Source of the DNA: JAUIIK01 sp963745675
GTDB lineage: Bacteria; Chloroflexota; Chloroflexia; Thermomicrobiales; CFX8
NCBI GenBank assembly: GCA_963745675.1
Contig: CAVUYM010000031.1
Coordinates: 76,003-140,002, forward strand
Reading direction: 5' to 3'
DNA length: 64,000 bases
A model generated the notes under the pieces. It was not told where the DNA came from, did not search any database, and was given only the letters and a program-made list of their open reading frames with translations. Positions 60,175-64,000 of this stretch are shown piece after piece. Both the position numbers and the translations under genes were made by a program. Each line of letters starts with the position of its first letter. Positions within the stretch are counted from its first letter, which is position 1.

Positions 60175-62091
60175 ATGCGCCGGAGTCTGAAACTACTATT
60201 ACCGTTGCTCATCCTCGCCGGTATGACTCTCCGTCTCCTGTCTCTCAGGCGATGACGAAGATCCAACGGCGACACCCGAGGAGCCGACTGCAACTGAAGT
60301 GGCTCAGGTCGCGACCGAGACGCCTGTACGAAAGCGAAGATGTCAACGTGGGACCGACAGGGCCAATTCAAGCTGTTTCCCACGCCGAGCCCTCTATCGC
60401 AGATCTGGAAACGACCGACCGGACGATTTACGTCGCGGCCGGCGCAACCGTCACCTGGACGAACGACGCCGACGTACCGCACACTGTCACGAGTGACGAC
60501 GGCTGGTTCAATGCCGAGGTCGCGCCAGGAGAGAGCTTCACCTGGCAATTCGACGAGCCAGGTATCTACGCCTACCACTGTGAGATCCACGACAACATAG
60601 CTGGGCGCATCGTCGTTCTCGCGAGTGCAGCGGTCGCGACTGAGTACTTTGATGGCAAACCAATTTCGGCATTCTTTGCTGATGCTTGCGGTGGCTGCCA
60701 CGGACCGAACCGCGAAGGTGGGATTGGGCCCGCTCTCGTGCCTGGCAGACTGACGTCGCCCGACCAGTTCTACTTTGACACGATCTCGAATGGACGTCCC
60801 GGCACCGTCATGCCAGCCTGGGGGCAACTCGGCGTCAGTGATGAAGAAATCTGGGGTTTGGTCGGATTCATCCGAACCGAGCCGGACGCCGATGCAGTCA
60901 AGTGGACGCTTGAAGAGATCGCGCCGACGCTCCAGGTGCTCGTTGACGAATCAACTCTTCCGAACACACCACAACACGACGGCAACATGGATAACCTGAT
61001 GCTGGTGACCGAACGCGAGAATCGCGCCATCGCGGTCATCGACGGTGATACGAACACGTTGCTCGCCGAAGTTCCCGCCAGCTATCGCGCGCATGGCTAC
61101 ACCTTTGATCCGACCAACGAACGCTGGGCCTATAACGTCGGCCGCGACGGCTGGCTCTTCAAGATCGACCTCTACACCTTGCAGCCCGTTCGGCAGGTAC
61201 GCGTCGGGCTGGATTCGCGTGGCATCGCGATGTCTGATGACGGCAAGTACATTATTGTCGGAAACTACATCCCGAACAGCGCCGTGATCCTGGACGCGAA
61301 GACGCTTGAACCCCTGAAGGTCATCGACACGGTCGCAGAGAATCCTGAAGGCGAAATGGTTGATTCGAGAGTTGCGATCGTAAGTGATGTGTCGCCGGAT
61401 CTCGTGGGACCATACTTCCTGATCGCCCTCAAAGAAGCCGGCCAGATATGGCGCATCGATTTCTCGGACCCCGACTTCCCGATCGTGAAGATCCCGAATG
61501 TCGGTCACATCCTGCATGATGGCTTCCTGAGCCCGGATAACAAACACTTCTACATCGCGTCGCAAGTAGACAACTGGATGGGTGTTATCGACGTAGAGAA
61601 GGCCGAGCTGGTCGACAAGATCAGCACCGGAGACACACCGCACCCCGGATCGGGTGCTGCATGGGAAGCAGACGGCACGACCTACGGGGCAACCGTTCAC
61701 GCAGCCGAAGGCAAGGTCACGATCTGGGATCTGGAGACAGATGAGATCGTCGGCACGGTTCCGACGGCCGGCCCTGGCTTGTTCCTACGGTCATCCGAGA
61801 ACAGCCCCTATGTCTGGGCCGATGCACTCTTCGGCAGCCCATCGAATACGATCACCGTCTTCAAAAAGGAAGCTCCCTTTGACATCGTCGGCGTCATCGA
61901 AGACGGGATCATGACCCTCCATCCGGAATTCACCGCCGACGGCAAGTTCGTCTACATCAGTGACTGGACCGGCAATACGGTTCGGGTCTACAATGCCGAA
62001 ACACTTGAACTAGTCGCAGAGATCGACGACATCCCTGACTCCGACAGGCATCTTCAACACGTCCCGGCGGCACGAGACGTTAGGCCACTAG
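60175..62091 (+). CDS. NirS-like lipoprotein: cupredoxin, cytochrome c and d1-haem domains, several frameshifts
   Basis: The start ATG 60175 (AGAGGAGCAACACA leader) gives MRRSLKLLLPLLILAG, a lipoprotein or secretion leader. Frame changes near 60225 and 60330 pass through an acidic Thr/Pro linker into a cupredoxin (TVTWTNDADVPHTVTSDDGW, YAYHCEIHDNIAG), a cytochrome c (DACGGCHGPNREGGIG) and a seven-bladed d1-type domain (RAIAVIDGDTNTLLAEVP, WAYNVGRDGWLFKIDLY, VGHILHDGFLSPDNKHFYIA). Shifting one base near 62045 restores the family ending GIFNTSRRHETLGH with stop at 62089-62091. In the cupredoxin the usual Met ligand after the last His is Ile (HDNIAG). Likely nitrite reductase or a d1 relative. 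Confidence 0.82.
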
Positions 62092-62133
62092 AAATGAGCG
62101 ACGATGCGTTTTCAAGGGGAGAGCGCCGGCAAT

Positions 62134-63377
62134 ATGGCACTGGATGCGCTAGCAATTCGTAGCCAGTTCCCGATCCTTGAGGCGTCGAGTGGGGGAAAAC
62201 GCGTCGTTTATCTGGATAGCGCCGCTTCGGCTCAAAAGCCGGAGGCGGTGCTATCCGCCATTCAACGCTATTACCGCGAGGACTACGCCAACGTTCATCG
62301 CGGCGTCTACAAGCTCGCGGAACGATCGACCGAAGCCTACGAACAGGCACGAAAGAGCGTTGCAAGGTTTCTTCAACGTCGAGGATGACGGCGCAACTCA
62401 TCTTCGTCCGCAACACGACTGAGGCGATCAATCTGGTCGCGGCGAGCTGGGGCGGCGCGAATCTGGGGCCTGACGACATCGTCGTCACGAGCATCATGGA
62501 GCATCACTCTAATCTCGTTCCCTGGCAACTGATATGCGAGAAGACCGGCGCCCGGCTGGAATTCATCGGCATCGACGAGCAAGGCTGCCTGAAGCTAGAC
62601 GACCTCGACCGGCACCTGGAGACCGGCCAGGTAAAACTCGTTGCCGTTACCCATGTCTCCAATGTGCTGGGCACGGTCAATCCAATCGAAGAAATCATCA
62701 GCCGGACACACACGGCTGGCGCGCTGGTGCTCATCGACGGCGCCCAATCAGCCCCACACATGCCGATCGATCTGAATGCGCTCGACGTGGACTTCTTTGC
62801 CTGTTCCTCTCACAAGATGTGCGGGCCGATGGGTTCCGGCGTGCTCTACGGTCGGCGAGAGTTGCTTGAAGCGATGCCGCCGTACATGGGTGGCGGCCAG
62901 ATGATCCGAGTCGTTGAGCTGCGGCACGCAACCTGGGCGGACATTCCTGACAAATTCGAGGCGGGAACGCCCAATGTGGCTGATGCGGTCGGCTTCGGAG
63001 CAGCCTGTAATTATCTCCAGGAAACGTCAATGGAGGCGATTCACGAACATGAACGCCAGCTGACGCGCTACGCCTACGACCAGATGAAGGAACTACCCGC
63101 TATTCGCATCTACGGCCCGGGGCCAGACGAGCGAGGCGGGGTCATCGCGTTCAATATCGGCAGCGTGCACCCACACGATATGGCGACGATTCTGGATGGT
63201 GAAAACGTCGCCGTCCGTGCCGGCCACCATTGCGCTCAGCCACTCCATCAGGAGCTTGGTCTCGATGCGTCGGTGAGGGCTAGCTTCTATCTCTATAACA
63301 CCTTTGAAGACATCGACCGCTTCCTCGTAGCGTTGGAGCAGGTCTACAGGATCTTCGATCAGGAGACCTCAGAGTGA
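62134..63377 (+). CDS. sufS: Cysteine desulfurase, SufS type, two frameshifts
   Basis: The two main frames join into a SufS/CsdA-type desulfurase of about 413 residues, which releases sulfur from cysteine for Fe-S assembly. Visible are IRSQFPILEAS, VVYLDSAASAQKPEAVL, NVHRGVYKLAERSTEAYE, then after a double shift at about 62366-62390 QLIFVRNTTEAINLVAASWG, TSIMEHHSNLVPWQ, the PLP lysine in FACSSHKMCGPMGSG, and the catalytic Cys in RAGHHCAQPLHQE. ATG 62134 is the likely start. It follows the NirS-like gene and overlaps the next GTG. Confidence 0.9.
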
Positions 63378-63874
63378 TCTCAGTCTGGGTATTTATTCGC
63401 TGGCTTCATCTGCTGGCGGCAATCACCTGGATCGGAGGGATGCTCTTCATTTTGCTTGTCCTGCTGCCAGTCGTGCGGCCAGTTCTCAGCGCGCAAGACC
63501 GGACATTGCTCGTCGGTCGGGTAGGTACACGCTATGGCTATATCTCGGTTGTCGCACTCATCGTCCTGCTTGTCACCGGATATCTGAACGGTGAACATCG
63601 GTCTGTCAACTGGTCCGACCTTACAGAGACTGACTACGGGACACGACTTCTAGTGAAGCTCGTGCTGGTCGGATTGATCATCGTCGTCACCGCACTCCAC
63701 ACATGGTACGGGCGGCGTATCGTCGCCCTGGCGGAACGAGCTAGTAGTGCGAAGCAAAGTACCGTCATTGACGTTAAACGCCGGCGACTACAGATCGTCT
63801 CTGGCTCGCTATCAGCCGTTAATCTGATCCTGAATCTCGCGGTAGTCTGGATCGCCGCTTCGCTTGCCGCCTAG
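63374..63874 (+). CDS. CopD-like four-helix membrane protein
   Basis: This 166-residue protein has four hydrophobic helices, with His in the first (VWVFIRWLHLLAAITWIGGM), a second block VALIVLLVTGYLNG, a third VKLVLVGLIIVVTALHTWYG with another His, and a fourth LNLAVVWIAASLAA. It resembles the CopD/DUF2269-type family, possibly haem- or copper-binding. GTG 63374 overlaps the stop of sufS (GTGA), so it is translationally coupled to it. Role unknown; membrane transport or haem handling is a guess. Confidence 0.7.
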   Translation: MISVWVFIRWLHLLAAITWIGGMLFILLVLLPVVRPVLSAQDRTLLVGRVGTRYGYISVVALIVLLVTGYLNGEHRSVNWSDLTETDYGTRLLVKLVLVGLIIVVTALHTWYGRRIVALAERASSAKQSTVIDVKRRRLQIVSGSLSAVNLILNLAVVWIAASLAA

Positions 63875-63904
63875 AGCGAAAACCGTCATGTTAGGCCACT
63901 CTCC

Positions 63905-63989
63905 TGTCATCTCGACCGGAGCGGAGAGATCTCAGTCGAACGTTACGATAGCGCTAGACTGAGATTTCTCCACTTCGGTCAAAATGACA
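63905..63989. repeat. GTCATCTCGACCGxAGxGGAGA-type inverted element
   Basis: TGTCATCTCGACCGGAGCGG begins the left arm and GGAGAgATCTCAGTC ends it (63905-63937). The right arm, GACTGAGATTTCTCCACTTC to ATGACA (63957-63989), is its near-complement. The centre is short and non-coding. It is a dispersed repeat of the same general kind as 46731 and 56851, but a different family. Confidence 0.7.
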
Positions 63990-64000
63990 TGTTTGTTCGT

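Noticed and set aside
1..64000. CRISPR array, rRNA or tRNA genes
   Set aside because: I saw no regularly spaced direct repeats, no rRNA-like stretches, and no cloverleaf with a TTCGA loop in a plausible context.

Overview
The window reads as a stretch of a Chloroflexota chromosome, most likely a Thermomicrobia-like or related soil lineage. I infer this from the gene mix (WYL regulators, DmpA-type aminopeptidase, RraA and SelA-like enzymes, DUF4438, DUF3105, YtcJ-like amidohydrolases, oligopeptide ABC transporter, GH15, VKOR/DsbA pair), from frequent GTG/TTG starts, from lipoproteins with Thr/Pro/Ala-rich linkers, and from several families of short inverted intergenic repeats. No rRNA, tRNA or CRISPR array was recognised. 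About ten genes are interrupted by single-base shifts whose two halves join into a normal family protein. This looks like an unpolished assembly, or less likely real decay, so each broken gene is annotated over its full reconstructed span.

Layout. 0.1-7 kb: YcaQ-type DNA glycosylase, YugP-type protease, polyprenyl synthase, MFS transporter, DUF1786 protein and metallophosphoesterase. 7.3-9.3 kb: a thiol-redox pair (DsbA-like plus VKOR) followed by a DtxR-family repressor; the DsbA gene has an in-frame UGA exactly where the first catalytic Cys should be, making it a selenoprotein candidate. 9.5-15.4 kb: recJ, DmpA peptidase, WYL regulator, and an amidase coupled to a small unknown protein. 15.4-20.3 kb: polyphosphate module, with ppk1 divergent from four overlapping genes (CHAD half 1, CHAD half 2, metallophosphoesterase, CYTH). 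20.3-27 kb: barstar-like protein, RraA, SelA-like PLP enzyme, macro-domain protein, MFS transporter, SixA-like phosphatase and GT87 membrane protein.

26.9-37 kb: an envelope and secreted region with three paralogues of an uncharacterised secreted family, a lipoprotein carrying a Lon-type (S16) protease domain, a 59-residue lipoprotein, a beta-propeller-like membrane protein and a GH15 glycosidase. 37.5-51 kb: a nitrogen-compound region with an atypical amidohydrolase, proline racemase, two ureohydrolase paralogues, DUF4438 and an OppABC-like transporter without its ATPases. 51-57 kb: GNAT, SDR, MBL hydrolase, YtcJ-like amidohydrolase and a luciferase-like oxidoreductase.

56.85-58.16 kb: an IS110-family element sits inside a chromosomal inverted repeat. 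The empty site can be rebuilt by eye, and the non-coding leader of the element holds short segments matching both target flanks and both element ends, as expected of a bridge RNA. 58.3-64 kb: TetR/monooxygenase pair with a clear operator, a Crp/Fnr regulator divergent from a cupredoxin-cytochrome c-d1 haem (NirS-like) lipoprotein with a CRP/FNR-like site between them, a SufS-type cysteine desulfurase and a CopD-like membrane protein.
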